Of a stretch of DNA of 64,000 bases, positions 52,953 to 61,672 are shown in pieces; position 1 is the first letter of the stretch, and each line of letters starts with the position of its first letter. The stretch comes from Rhodospirillales bacterium (GTDB taxonomy: Bacteria > Pseudomonadota > Alphaproteobacteria > Rhodospirillales > Defluviicoccaceae). The notes beneath the pieces are model-generated. The model did not search any database. It had not been told where the DNA came from and worked only from the letters and a program-made list of their open reading frames with translations. Location: NCBI GenBank assembly GCA_016793925.1, contig JAEULH010000084.1, forward strand, positions 17,644-81,643, given 5' to 3'. Position numbers and translations under genes: made by a program.

Positions 52953-53333
52953 TCAACGATGCCGCACAGGGCAAGCCTGCTCCGGCCAGGCGGCAAGGAC
53001 ATAGACCCATGCGTCCAGTTCGCCCTCCGCGGTGCGCACTTGCGCGACGACCCGCCGGTAACCGGCTCCTTCGAACTCGTCGAGACCGGACCAGAGATCG
53101 GGCAACTCGGGCGATTCCAAGAGGCTCACCGCAACCTCCGATCCGAGCGGATCGAGGACCAGCCCCGGATAGCCGAGTTCCGATCCCCAGCCGGCGTCGA
53201 CAAGCCTGCCTCGCACCGTGCCTTGCAGCCACCGCCCCTTCAGGCCGGCAAGCCGGTCGTGGTTGACGCGGCCCGGCGCCAAGGTCCCGTACGCGGCAAA
53301 GCGCGTGTCGGCGGATCCGTCCCGATGCGTCAT
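52953..53333 (-). CDS. GGCT-like gamma-glutamylcyclotransferase fold protein
   Basis: A 126-residue protein of the GGCT/AIG2-like fold. FAAYGTLAPGRVNHDRLAGLKGRW is the substrate-loop (YGTLxxG) start, and LWSGLDEFEGAGYRRVVAQV carries the candidate catalytic Glu (EFEG). Such proteins cyclise gamma-glutamyl or related amines; the true substrate is unknown. I use ATG 53333, seven bases after AAGGTG; longer frames upstream lack similarity. It lies just upstream of thsA on the same strand, so co-transcription is possible, though a functional link is only inference. Confidence 0.82.
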   Translation of the reverse strand: MTHRDGSADTRFAAYGTLAPGRVNHDRLAGLKGRWLQGTVRGRLVDAGWGSELGYPGLVLDPLGSEVAVSLLESPELPDLWSGLDEFEGAGYRRVVAQVRTAEGELDAWVYVLAAWPEQACPVRHR

Positions 53334-53544
53334 CCCGGCACCTTGAGCCAGCGGGCCCTCCTTCCCATTCCACCTGATTTTCTGTTGCACCCCAAGGACA
53401 ATCGGTCCAGGACGCATAACCAGGCCAACAGCTTGATTGACCGGGACGAGACTGGCCGGGCGCGGGGAGGGCGGCGCCCGCCCGGCGCCTCATGCAAGGA
53501 GAGCCCCGCACCCGCACGCCCTTGGTTCCACGCCGAACGCAGGC

Positions 53545-53745
53545 CTAGCTTTCGCCATCCTCGCGCCGATCGCCGCCGTCTTCGACTGGCTGGCCCTCAT
53601 CTTCGACTGGCTGGCCCTCATCTTCGGCGGGCTGGCCCGCCTTCGCGGACCTGTTCCGTTTGGCCTCGAGGCGCTCGGCCTTCTTCGCGGCCTTGGCCCG
53701 GTCCTTTTGCAAACGGTCGAAGCGGTAGTTGGGTTTCCTGGCCAT
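53545..53745 (-). CDS. Small basic/acidic protein after the DEAD-box helicase
   Basis: A 66-residue protein starting MARKPNYRFDRLQKDRAKAAKKAERLEAKR, a pattern of small conserved alphaproteobacterial hypothetical proteins, with an acidic tail made of GQPVEDE repeats. It starts nine bases after the helicase stop on the same strand and is probably co-transcribed with it. A nucleic-acid-binding role is suggested only by the basic helix. Confidence 0.7.
   Translation of the reverse strand: MARKPNYRFDRLQKDRAKAAKKAERLEAKRNRSAKAGQPAEDEGQPVEDEGQPVEDGGDRREDGES
53581..53643. repeat. 21-bp tandem repeat in the small-protein gene
   Basis: Two identical 21-base units (53581-53601, 53602-53622) and a diverged third (53623-53643) encode the acidic GQPVEDE-type heptads. 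The unit is in frame, so copy number can vary without frameshift. Confidence 0.85.
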
Positions 53746-53754
53746 TCTAACGCC

Positions 53755-55014
53755 TCAGGCCGCTGCCTGGGACGCGGGACGACCGCCGGACCGGGGCCGG
53801 CGGCGCCTTTTCGGCTGGGCCGGGCGAACGGGCGCCTTCGTCTCCGCCTTCGGGGCGATCGGGTGCGCGGCCCTCGGCCCGCTTCCCACTGTGCGCGGCG
53901 CTTCGATGACCTCGATCGAGCGGCGAACAAGCGTCTCGATATCGCGCAGATAGGGCCGCTCCGCCGTGTCGCAGAACGACAGCGCCGACCCGGCGGCGCC
54001 GGCGCGGGCGGTCCGGCCGATCCTGTGGACGTAGGTTTCCGGAACGTTCGGCAACTCGTAGTTGACGATATGGGTGACCCCCTCGACGTCGATCCCGCGC
54101 GCGGCGATATCGGTAGCGACCAGCACCCGGGACCGCCCGCTGCGGAAGTCGTCGAGTGCGTTCTGCCGCGCCGCCTGGGACTTGTTGCCGTGAATGGCCG
54201 CGGCCGAGACGCCGGTTTCGGCCAGTTGCGCGGCGACGCGGTTGGCGCCGTGCTTGGTGCGGGTAAAGACGATGACGCGGCGCATATCAGGATCGCGGAG
54301 CAGCTCGCTCAGCAACGCCCGCTTCCGTGCCGTCGCAATATGGAAGACGCGCTGATCGACGCGTTCGACGGCCGTGCCTGTCGGCGCGACCTCGACGCGG
54401 GCGGGATTGTCCAGCATGCTGTTGGCGAGGCGGGCGATTTCCGCCGGCATCGTCGCCGAAAGCAGCATGGACTGCCGCTTCCTCGGCAAAGCCGCGAGGA
54501 TCCGGCGAATGTCGCGAATGAAGCCCATGTCGAGCATGCGATCGGCCTCGTCGAGCACCAGCAGCGATACCTGGCCGAGCTGGGCGTGGCCCTGCTCCAT
54601 CAGGTCGAGAAGGCGACCGGGCGTTGCCACCAGGTAATCGAGACCGCTCCGCAACGCCCTGACCTGCGGAACCTGGCCGACGCCGCCATACAGAACGGCG
54701 CCGCGCAGGTTGAGGTATCGGCCGTAGGTTTTGAACGCGGCGGCAACCTGAACGGCGAGTTCGCGGGTCGGCGTCAGAACGAGAGCGGCGGGGCCGCGAC
54801 CGCGCCGTGGGGCCTGTTCGGCGAGACGCTGGAGGATCGGCAGCGCGAATGCAGCGGTTTTGCCGGTTCCCGTCTGCGCAATGCCGAGCAGGTCACGGCC
54901 TTCGAGCAGCAGCGGGATGGCGCGGCTCTGGATCGGGGTGGGTTCCTGGTAGCTGGAAGCCGTGAGAGCGCGCCGTATCGGTTCGGCAACACCGAGATCG
55001 AAGAAAGTGGACAA
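53755..55014 (-). CDS. DEAD-box ATP-dependent RNA helicase
   Basis: A 419-residue RNA helicase (RhlE/DbpA-like group). All motifs are present: Q motif region [14 protein letters not shown], Walker [60 protein letters not shown] and [10 protein letters not shown]. The C-terminal 60 residues ([23 protein letters not shown]) are basic and disordered, as in RNA-binding tails. I place the start at TTG 55014 ([17 protein letters not shown]), which has AAAGAG upstream. Longer in-frame starts to 55182 would translate the promoter region and are not convincing. Confidence 0.92.
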   Translation of the reverse strand: MSTFFDLGVAEPIRRALTASSYQEPTPIQSRAIPLLLEGRDLLGIAQTGTGKTAAFALPILQRLAEQAPRRGRGPAALVLTPTRELAVQVAAAFKTYGRYLNLRGAVLYGGVGQVPQVRALRSGLDYLVATPGRLLDLMEQGHAQLGQVSLLVLDEADRMLDMGFIRDIRRILAALPRKRQSMLLSATMPAEIARLANSMLDNPARVEVAPTGTAVERVDQRVFHIATARKRALLSELLRDPDMRRVIVFTRTKHGANRVAAQLAETGVSAAAIHGNKSQAARQNALDDFRSGRSRVLVATDIAARGIDVEGVTHIVNYELPNVPETYVHRIGRTARAGAAGSALSFCDTAERPYLRDIETLVRRSIEVIEAPRTVGSGPRAAHPIAPKAETKAPVRPAQPKRRRRPRSGGRPASQAAA

Positions 55015-55442
55015 TATGCAGCTCTTTCCGTTTCGCGCCGCACGAAAAGCGCGCCGGCCGACCGGCCGGATCAGCGAGCTCGCAGGCGCTATTATGAGAG
55101 CCCCGCATAACGGGGCAAAGGTTGTTCTTGTTCCCGGCGGCTGAACGCGCAAGACGCCGACCACCGGTTCCGCGCGTCGCACGACAACGCGGATGTGCGC
55201 ATAGGGTGGGCCGTGGCAGGGCCGGAGTCAACGCCGGCGGACATGCTGTCTCGCCGGCCCGACGTGGGTCCGCTCGTCCGCCGACGCCAAATCGAGGCTG
55301 TACGCCCCGGTCGGCGGACGCGAGACACCCGCTTGCGGCGACGGCATGCGAGGTTCGGGCCCGAACGCACCACGAGCCATATCAATCCCACCCACCGATC
55401 GGCTAGAATAGTCGGGTTGCGCCCGAACGGGAGACCACTGGG
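55015..55442. other. Gap between helicase and Pcm-like genes, with leader elements
   Basis: No gene is supported here. On the minus strand CATAAT (55089-55094) has a TTGCCC (55111-55116) sixteen bases upstream and could drive the helicase, giving a leader of about 70 bases. GCCCCG (55098-55103) and CGGGGC (55109-55114) form a small hairpin across that promoter. On the plus strand TAGAAT (55404-55409) is a fair -10 for the downstream gene, without a recognisable -35. Confidence 0.38.
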
Positions 55443-56111
55443 ATGAGCGACGATCTGCTGTCCTTACTCCAGCAGCAAATGGTGGATATCATCGCCGCTC
55501 ACGCTCAGCTTGTCAGCGAGCAGATCGGCAAGGAGAGGCTCGACGAGCGGGTTCTGGCGGTCATGCGCCGCATTCCCCGTCACGGCTTCGTGCCGGTGGA
55601 GCTGGCTCCCTACGCCTACGCCGACCAGCCGTTGCCCATCGGCTTCGACAAGACGATCTCGCAACCGTTCATCGTCGCGCTGATGACCGATCTTCTCGAT
55701 GTCAAAGCCGATCACCGCGTTCTCGAGGTCGGTACCGGGCTCGGCTACCACACCGCGATCCTGGCGGAACTGGCGAGCGACGTTTTCACCGTCGAGATCG
55801 TCGAGGAACTGGGCGAGAAGGCGCGCAAGCAGTTCGACAGCCTTGGGCTCGGCAATATCGTCGCGCGCATCGGCAACGGCGAGAACGGCTGGCCGGAATA
55901 CGCGCCCTTCGATCGCATCCTCGTCTGCGCCGCCTCCGAGCTTATCCCGCCGATGCTGCTGAAGCAGCTCGCCCCGGGAGGCAAGATGGTGGTGCCGACC
56001 GGCATGCCCGATTCGCAAACGCTGTTGTTTGTCGAGAAGAACGAGGCGGGAAGGGTCTGCACGCGCGAGGTGTTGCCGGTGCGATTCGCTCTTCTTGAAT
56101 GTGCGCATTAG
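55443..56111 (+). CDS. Protein-L-isoaspartate O-methyltransferase family protein (second copy)
   Basis: A 222-residue PCMT-family protein. ERLDERVLAVMRRIPRHGFVPVEL, YADQPLPIGFDKTISQPFIVALMTDLL, VLEVGTGLGYHTAILAEL (SAM site) and GGKMVVPTGMPDSQTLLFVEK follow the family order. GGGAG lies nine bases before the ATG. The glutamine-rich first 30 residues (LLSLLQQQMVDIIAAH) are longer than in the surE-linked copy at 47.1 kb. Two PCMT paralogues in one genome are common in alphaproteobacteria; the substrate split is unknown. Confidence 0.9.
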   Translation: MSDDLLSLLQQQMVDIIAAHAQLVSEQIGKERLDERVLAVMRRIPRHGFVPVELAPYAYADQPLPIGFDKTISQPFIVALMTDLLDVKADHRVLEVGTGLGYHTAILAELASDVFTVEIVEELGEKARKQFDSLGLGNIVARIGNGENGWPEYAPFDRILVCAASELIPPMLLKQLAPGGKMVVPTGMPDSQTLLFVEKNEAGRVCTREVLPVRFALLECAH

Positions 56112-56267
56112 CCTGCTGCGACGCTTGGCGTGCATGACGATCCGCGGGGCGCGGCCGGGATCGGGACGTCGCGCCGGCGGCAAGCTTTGCCGGTTGCTGG
56201 CCTCGCGGGGCTGTGGCAAAAACGGGATGTAACGGACATCGCCGAGGCAACTCAGGGTTAGGTGCGG

Positions 56268-57554
56268 ATGCAGACAGCCGCCATTTTCGCTCGGGCGCTC
56301 GCGTCGATCGCGCTCGTCCTCGCGATGGCGGCGTTGGCACCACTCCACGGCGCCGCCGCAGAAGCCGCCGCGTCGGTCGCCGACGTGCCCGGCCCGGCGG
56401 CGGACGGGGCCGCCGTCGACAACGACGATTTCGCGAACTGGTTGGCCGAGGTCCGCGGCGAGGCGGCTCGGCGCGGCGTTTCCGCGACGCTCGCCGATGC
56501 CGCGCTTTCCGGGATTACGCCCCTCGACCGGGTGCTCGAACTCGATCGCAGGCAACCTGAATTCAGTCAGACCTTCTGGCAGTACCTGGACAAGAGGGTC
56601 ACCGAGCAACGTATCGAGCGCGGCCGGCAGATGCTGACGGAGCACGCCGATCTGCTCGAAGCCACCGCGCGGCGCCACGGCGTCCAGCCGCGCTTCATCG
56701 TCGCGTTCTGGGCGCTGGAAAGCAACTTCGGCGACTATACCGGCAACGATCCGGCGGTCGCGGCCATCGCCACCCTGGCCTACGACAAGCGCCGCAGCAG
56801 CTTCTTCCGCGAGCAGCTTCTGGCACTGCTCGAGGAGATGGACGACGGCGACATCCCGCTCCACGCAACCGGTTCGTGGGCCGGCGCCCTCGGTCAGACC
56901 CAGTTCATCCCGACCACCTATCGGCGCTACGCGGTCGACGCCGACGGCGATGGGCGCAGGGATCTCTGGGGCAGCCTCGCCGATGTTTTCGCCTCGACGG
57001 CCAACTATCTCGCCGCCGCCGGCTGGGACGACCGTCGCACGTGGGGTCGCGAGGTTAGCCTGCCGGCGAAGTTCGATCTGACCCTGTCCGGTCTCGAGAC
57101 GGAGAAGCCGCTGGCGGAGTGGCAGCGTCTCGGCGTCCGCGGCGCCGACGGGCAAGACCTCCCGGCCGTCGATTTGACCGCCTCGCTGATCCTGCCGGGC
57201 GGGCTCGCCGGCGGCCCGGCGCTGCTCGTCTATCCGAACTTCCGCACGATCATGGCCTGGAACCGGTCGATCCTCTACGCCGTGGCCGTCGGTCATCTTT
57301 CCGATCGCCTGGCCGGCGGCGACGCCTTCCGAACGCCGCCGCCGGAAAACGAAGTCGCGCTGTCGCGCGCGGATCTGATCGAGATTCAGAGCCGCCTCGG
57401 TCGACTCGGCTTCGACATCGGTGAAGCGGACGGCATCGTCGGCCCGCAAACCCGCCGTGCAATCATGAATTTCCAGCAGGAAGCACGGCTGCCGGCGGAT
57501 GGGTATCCCGGCGTCGCCCTGCTGGATACGATCCGCCGGGTTTCGGCAGAGTAG
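56268..57554 (+). CDS. mltB: Lytic murein transglycosylase B-like protein with peptidoglycan-binding domain
   Basis: A 428-residue exported lytic transglycosylase (SLT_2/MltB family) that cuts glycan strands to anhydromuropeptides. Signal residues AIFARALASIALVLAMAALAPLHGAAA end near 30. The catalytic Glu is in AFWALESNFGDYTGND, and GSWAGALGQTQFIPTTYRRYAVDADGDG is the family loop. A PG_binding_1 domain at the C-terminus (LIEIQSRLGRLGFDIGEADGIVGPQTRRAIMNFQ) anchors it. I prefer ATG 56268 over the GTG two codons earlier, as AGG lies five bases before it. Confidence 0.93.
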   Translation: MQTAAIFARALASIALVLAMAALAPLHGAAAEAAASVADVPGPAADGAAVDNDDFANWLAEVRGEAARRGVSATLADAALSGITPLDRVLELDRRQPEFSQTFWQYLDKRVTEQRIERGRQMLTEHADLLEATARRHGVQPRFIVAFWALESNFGDYTGNDPAVAAIATLAYDKRRSSFFREQLLALLEEMDDGDIPLHATGSWAGALGQTQFIPTTYRRYAVDADGDGRRDLWGSLADVFASTANYLAAAGWDDRRTWGREVSLPAKFDLTLSGLETEKPLAEWQRLGVRGADGQDLPAVDLTASLILPGGLAGGPALLVYPNFRTIMAWNRSILYAVAVGHLSDRLAGGDAFRTPPPENEVALSRADLIEIQSRLGRLGFDIGEADGIVGPQTRRAIMNFQQEARLPADGYPGVALLDTIRRVSAE

Positions 57555-57566
57555 GGAGCGGCGAGG

Positions 57567-58529
57567 ATGTTTGTGTCGGATCTCAGGGCCGGCGATGGTT
57601 GCGGTCGATCCCATCGAGGCGCGGTCGCCGGTGCGCTGGTCGCTCTGGCCGCGCTCGCCGGCTGCAGCGGCGCCGATCCCGAAACGCCACCGGCGAGCCT
57701 CGCTGCAGCCGAAACCTTCCAGCCCGGCGCCACGGCCGTCCCGAGCTTCAAGATCGGCAAGCCGTACACGATCAATGGCGTCTGGTACCGTCCGGCGGTC
57801 GACTGGGACTACGTGGAGGAAGGCGTGGCCTCGTGGTACGGCTCCGCGTTCCACGGCCGCACCACTGCCAATGGCGAGCGGTTCGACATGTACGACCTGT
57901 CGGCGGCGCACAGAACCTTGCCGCTGCCGAGCATCGTCCAGGTGACCAATCTGGAGAACGGCCGCAGCCTCAGGCTGCGGGTCAACGATCGAGGCCCGTT
58001 CGCGCGCAGCCGCATCATCGACGTGTCGAAGACCGCGGCCAAGGCGCTCGGGTTCTTCGACCAGGGCACCGCCCGGGTTCGGGTTCAACTCGTGGCCGAC
58101 GAGAGCATGCGTCTCGCCGGGCTGAGCCCGCAGCCGGCCCAGACGGTCGCAATGGCTCCGGTCGCGGCAACAACGGCGCCCGTGGCCGTGCCCGTTGCGA
58201 CAGCGGTCGCGATGCAGCCCGCCGCGGCATCCATGCCCGCTGCCGCACGCGCCGACGCAGCCGAAGCCGGCCGCCAGCCTCCGGCCTACCGGACCTACTC
58301 ATCCCGATCCTTCATCCAGGCGGGCGCCTTCGCCGACGGCGGCAACGCGTCACGCGCCGGCATGCAGTTGGCTCACCTCGCTCCCGTCGTTATCACCTAC
58401 GGCGCTCTGGAGGGGCCGAACTATTATCGCGTCCGCCTTGGGCCGCTGGCCTCGGCGGACGAGGCCGACAGGGTCCTCGCCGAGGTCATCCGCGCCGGCT
58501 ATCCGGGATCGCGGGTGGTCGTGGAGTAG
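57567..58529 (+). CDS. rlpA: RlpA-family septal ring lytic transglycosylase lipoprotein
   Basis: A 320-residue lipoprotein (GALVALAALAGC lipobox, Cys about residue 33). The double-psi beta-barrel domain at about 85-175 reads GVASWYGSAFHGRTTANGERFDMYDLSAAHRTLPL, with LRVNDRGPFARSRIIDVSKTAA carrying the catalytic Asp and Glu-equivalent region. A low-complexity Ala/Val linker leads to a C-terminal SPOR domain (about 250-320, FIQAGAFADGGNASRAGMQL). It degrades denuded glycan at the septum. It starts 12 bases after the MltB-like gene and is followed by dacC. Confidence 0.93.
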   Translation: MFVSDLRAGDGCGRSHRGAVAGALVALAALAGCSGADPETPPASLAAAETFQPGATAVPSFKIGKPYTINGVWYRPAVDWDYVEEGVASWYGSAFHGRTTANGERFDMYDLSAAHRTLPLPSIVQVTNLENGRSLRLRVNDRGPFARSRIIDVSKTAAKALGFFDQGTARVRVQLVADESMRLAGLSPQPAQTVAMAPVAATTAPVAVPVATAVAMQPAAASMPAAARADAAEAGRQPPAYRTYSSRSFIQAGAFADGGNASRAGMQLAHLAPVVITYGALEGPNYYRVRLGPLASADEADRVLAEVIRAGYPGSRVVVE

Positions 58530-58602
58530 GTCCGAACGGTCCGAACGGACGTTGCCGGATCGTCCTTGAGACACAACATCGAGCGCCAACTGCTGAGGAA
58601 AA

Positions 58603-59766
58603 ATGACCTTAAGCTTGAAGAGACAGTGCCAACTTTTTGTTTTCGCGGCGTTAATTGCAACGACTCTCACGTTGCCGGCGCTCGCCTTCGAAACGCCGGC
58701 ACGCGAGGCGATCCTGATCGACGCCGAGACGGGGACGGTCCTTTTCGAGAAGAACGCCAATGTGCCGATGCCGCCGGCGTCGATGAGCAAGATGATGGCG
58801 CTCTACGTCCTGTTCGATCGGATCAAGTCGGGGCGCCTGTCGCTCAACGACACCATGACGGTCAGCAAGAACGCCTGGGAGAAGGGCGGCGCGGCGAGCG
58901 GCGGATCGACCATGTTCCTCAATCCGAACGAGCAGGTGCGCGTCGAGGACCTGGTCCGCGGCATCATTATCCAGTCGGGGAACGACGCGTCGATCGTGGT
59001 GGCGGAAGGCATCAGCGGAACGGAAGAAGCGTTCGTCCAGGAAATGACGAAGGCGGCGAAGAACATCGGCCTGCGCGACTCGACATTCAGGAACGCGACG
59101 GGCCTGCCCGATTCCGACCATCGGATGTCGGCGCGAGACCTGGCGACCTTGGCCTACCACATGATCAACGACTTTCCGGAGTTCTACCACTTCTACTCCG
59201 AGAAGGAGTTCCAGCATAACGGCATTCGCCAAGGCAATCGCAACCCGCTGTTGTACAAGAGCATCGGGGTCGACGGGTTGAAAACCGGGCATACCGAGAA
59301 CGCCGGGTTCTGCCTTGTGGCGTCGGCGAAGCAGGGGGAGCGGCGGCTGATTCTGGTCGTTGGCGGATTGTCGTCGATGCAGGAGCGCAGCGACGAGAGC
59401 GAGCGCATTCTCTCCTGGGGCTTCCGCCAGTTCGACAACTACACCCTGTTCAAGCCGGGCGAGACGGTGACCTCGGCCGATGTCTGGCTGGGTCAGCAGG
59501 AGACGGTGCCGCTGGTCAGCGCCGACGGCGTGACGGTGACCTTGCCGCGCAACGTTCGCCAGGACATGAAGGTCACGGCCAACTTCGACGGACCGATCCC
59601 GGCGCCGATCCGCAAGGGCGACCGGCTGGCGGTGCTCAGCGTCTCCGCGCCCGATGTCGAGACGGTTCAGGTGCCCCTGGTCGCCGGCGCCTCCGTCGAG
59701 CGTCTCGGCATGTTCGGCCGCCTCGGCGTTGCGCTGGCGCATCTCGCCGGCGTCTCGACCCACTGA
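58603..59766 (+). CDS. dacC: D-alanyl-D-alanine carboxypeptidase
   Basis: A 387-residue low-molecular-weight penicillin-binding protein (DacA/DacC type) that trims pentapeptides in the periplasm. The signal peptide is LFVFAALIATTLTLPALA. The catalytic SxxK is S60-M-S-K63 in PPASMSKMM, SGN is 125-127 in IIQSGNDAS, and KTG is 227-229 in DGLKTGHTENAGFC. A C-terminal beta-domain (about 275-350) and an amphipathic anchor-like end (VERLGMFGRLGVALAHLAG) follow. It lies between rlpA and tmk, as usual. Confidence 0.95.
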   Translation: MTLSLKRQCQLFVFAALIATTLTLPALAFETPAREAILIDAETGTVLFEKNANVPMPPASMSKMMALYVLFDRIKSGRLSLNDTMTVSKNAWEKGGAASGGSTMFLNPNEQVRVEDLVRGIIIQSGNDASIVVAEGISGTEEAFVQEMTKAAKNIGLRDSTFRNATGLPDSDHRMSARDLATLAYHMINDFPEFYHFYSEKEFQHNGIRQGNRNPLLYKSIGVDGLKTGHTENAGFCLVASAKQGERRLILVVGGLSSMQERSDESERILSWGFRQFDNYTLFKPGETVTSADVWLGQQETVPLVSADGVTVTLPRNVRQDMKVTANFDGPIPAPIRKGDRLAVLSVSAPDVETVQVPLVAGASVERLGMFGRLGVALAHLAGVSTH

Positions 59767-59783
59767 CGCCGCACCGTCTCGAG

Positions 59784-60464
59784 GTGGATCCGCCGAGCGA
59801 ACGCCCCGGCAGGGGCCGCTTCATCACCCTCGAAGGCGGCGAGGGCGCCGGCAAATCGACGCAGGTGCATATCCTCGCCGGCGCCCTGCGGCGGCGCGGG
59901 CTGTCGGTCGTGACCACCCGGGAGCCGGGCGGCGCCCCGGCGGCGGAGGAGATCCGCGCGCTTCTGGTCGGCGGCGCGGTCCATCGCTGGTCGGCGATGA
60001 CGGAGACGCTGCTGCATTACGCGGCGCGGCGCGAACACCTGGACGCGACGATCCTGCCGATGTTGGCCGCCGGCGCCTGGGTGATCTGCGATCGCTTCGC
60101 CGACTCGACCACGGCCTACCAGGGCTACGGCCACGGCCTCGGTCGCGACGCTGTCCGCGCCCTCCACGACCTCGTTGTCGGCGCGATCCGGCCCGATCTC
60201 ACCCTGATCCTTGACATTCCGGTGGAGGAGGGGCTGGCCAGGGCCTGCCGCCGGGCGAGCGACAGGGTCGGCGCCGCCGGATCCGAGGACCGCTACGAGC
60301 GGATGGATCGGGCTTTCCACGAGCGGGTCCGCCACGGGTTCCTCGCCATCGCCGAGGGTGAACCGGAACGCTGCATCGTGGTCGACGCGAACCGGCCGCC
60401 CGATCGGGTCGCCGCCGAGTTGGAGCGATGCGTTCTCGCCCGACTGACGCGAGACGCGCCGTGA
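59784..60464 (+). CDS. tmk: Thymidylate kinase
   Basis: A 226-residue kinase converting dTMP to dTDP. The P-loop GGEGAGKST is at residues 18-26, followed by TTREPGG (dTMP phosphate binding), ICDRFADSTTAYQGYGHGLG and the lid/C-terminal R-rich region SDRVGAAGSEDRYERMD. The start is GTG 59784, with a weak ribosome site inside CGAGG. Its stop overlaps the holB start (GTGA). Confidence 0.96.
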   Translation: MDPPSERPGRGRFITLEGGEGAGKSTQVHILAGALRRRGLSVVTTREPGGAPAAEEIRALLVGGAVHRWSAMTETLLHYAARREHLDATILPMLAAGAWVICDRFADSTTAYQGYGHGLGRDAVRALHDLVVGAIRPDLTLILDIPVEEGLARACRRASDRVGAAGSEDRYERMDRAFHERVRHGFLAIAEGEPERCIVVDANRPPDRVAAELERCVLARLTRDAP

Positions 60465-61615
60465 GCGCGCGGGACGCGGCCGCCGCCGTGACGGCGCCGA
60501 CGCCGTCGCCGCGGGCCAATCCCGAACTTCTCGGCCACGAAGGGGGAGAGCAGGCGCTCCTCGCCGCGGCGCGCGGCGGTCGTCTTGCCCATGCCTGGCT
60601 GATCACCGGCCCGGCGGGTATCGGCAAGGCAACGCTGGCGTTTCGCTTCGCCCGTTATATTCTCGCTCGCGAAAGTCCCGGCCGGCAGGGCTCGCTTCTG
60701 TCGGCGCAGAGCGGGGAGCAGGCTGCGCCCGGCGACCTGCCGGGCTCGGCAGCAGGCCTTTTCGTCGCGCCGGATCATCCCGCCTTTCGCCGGGTCGCCA
60801 GCGGCGGCCATGCCGATCTGCTCACCGTCGAGCGGGGCTTCGACGAACGGCGCGACCGTTTGCGCCGGGAGATCGTGGTCGATGACGTTCGCTCCATCGG
60901 CGCCTTTCTCGGGCAGACGCCGGCGGAGGGCGGCTGGCGGATCGTTGTCGTCGACAGCGCCGACGCGCTCAACCGCAACGCCGCCAACGCCCTGCTGAAG
61001 GTCCTTGAGGAACCGCCGGACAAGGCGCTCCTGCTTCTGATCAGCGACACGCCCGGCAGCCTTCTGCCCACGATCCGCTCCCGCTGCCGGCGGTTGGCGC
61101 TGCAGCCGCTGGCGATGGACATCGTCACCACACTTCTCGCGCGCTATCAGCCGCAACTGGAGGAGGCGGAACGCACCGCCGTTGCCGAAATCGCCGACGG
61201 CAGCATCGGCCGGGCGCTGGCTCTGGCCGGGGCCGGCGCGGCCCACCTCCACCGGGATATCGGCCGGGTTTTCCTGTCGCTTCCGGCCCTCGATGTCGCC
61301 GCGCTCCATCGCCTCTGCGACGATGTCCTGAAGCAGAAGGACGAGGGTTTCGCGGTGCTTGCCGGCCTCATCCGCTGGTGGCTGGCGGGCCTTGCCCGCC
61401 ACGCCGCAGCCGGCTCGGCGGGACGCACGGGCGCCGAGGAAGCGGGGGCGCGGGCCGGTCTCGACGCCCTGGCCGGGGCGGCGCCGCTTGATTGCTGGCT
61501 TCAGGTATGGGAAAAAACCGAGCGCCTTCTTGCTGTCGTCGACAGCGCCAATCTCGATCGCAAGCAGGTACTGCTCAGCATTTTTCTCGATATCGCGGCA
61601 ACGATGCGCCGCTGA
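60461..61615 (+). CDS. holB: DNA polymerase III subunit delta-prime
   Basis: A 384-residue AAA+ clamp-loader subunit. The P-loop-like GPAGIGKATLAFRFARYIL, IVVVDSADALNRNAANALLKVLEEPP and the SRC motif IRSRCRRL are diagnostic. The alpha-helical collar follows. The N-terminal zinc cysteines of the E. coli protein are not visible, as is common in alphaproteobacteria. The GTG at 60461 overlaps tmk; a longer frame from 60428 would lie further inside tmk. Confidence 0.95.
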   Translation: MSARDAAAAVTAPTPSPRANPELLGHEGGEQALLAAARGGRLAHAWLITGPAGIGKATLAFRFARYILARESPGRQGSLLSAQSGEQAAPGDLPGSAAGLFVAPDHPAFRRVASGGHADLLTVERGFDERRDRLRREIVVDDVRSIGAFLGQTPAEGGWRIVVVDSADALNRNAANALLKVLEEPPDKALLLLISDTPGSLLPTIRSRCRRLALQPLAMDIVTTLLARYQPQLEEAERTAVAEIADGSIGRALALAGAGAAHLHRDIGRVFLSLPALDVAALHRLCDDVLKQKDEGFAVLAGLIRWWLAGLARHAAAGSAGRTGAEEAGARAGLDALAGAAPLDCWLQVWEKTERLLAVVDSANLDRKQVLLSIFLDIAATMRR

Positions 61616-61672
61616 TTCCGCCATGTCGATCGCAGGGCGGCTGCATTAGACAACGACCGGGGAATTTCAGGC

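Noticed and set aside
53545..53745. The small gene near thsA as a ThsB partner
   Set aside because: It has no TIR features and is far too short; it belongs with the helicase.
55464..58088. An 874-codon minus-strand open frame opposite the Pcm-like, MltB and RlpA genes
   Set aside because: Antisense to clearly conserved genes and without any recognisable protein features.
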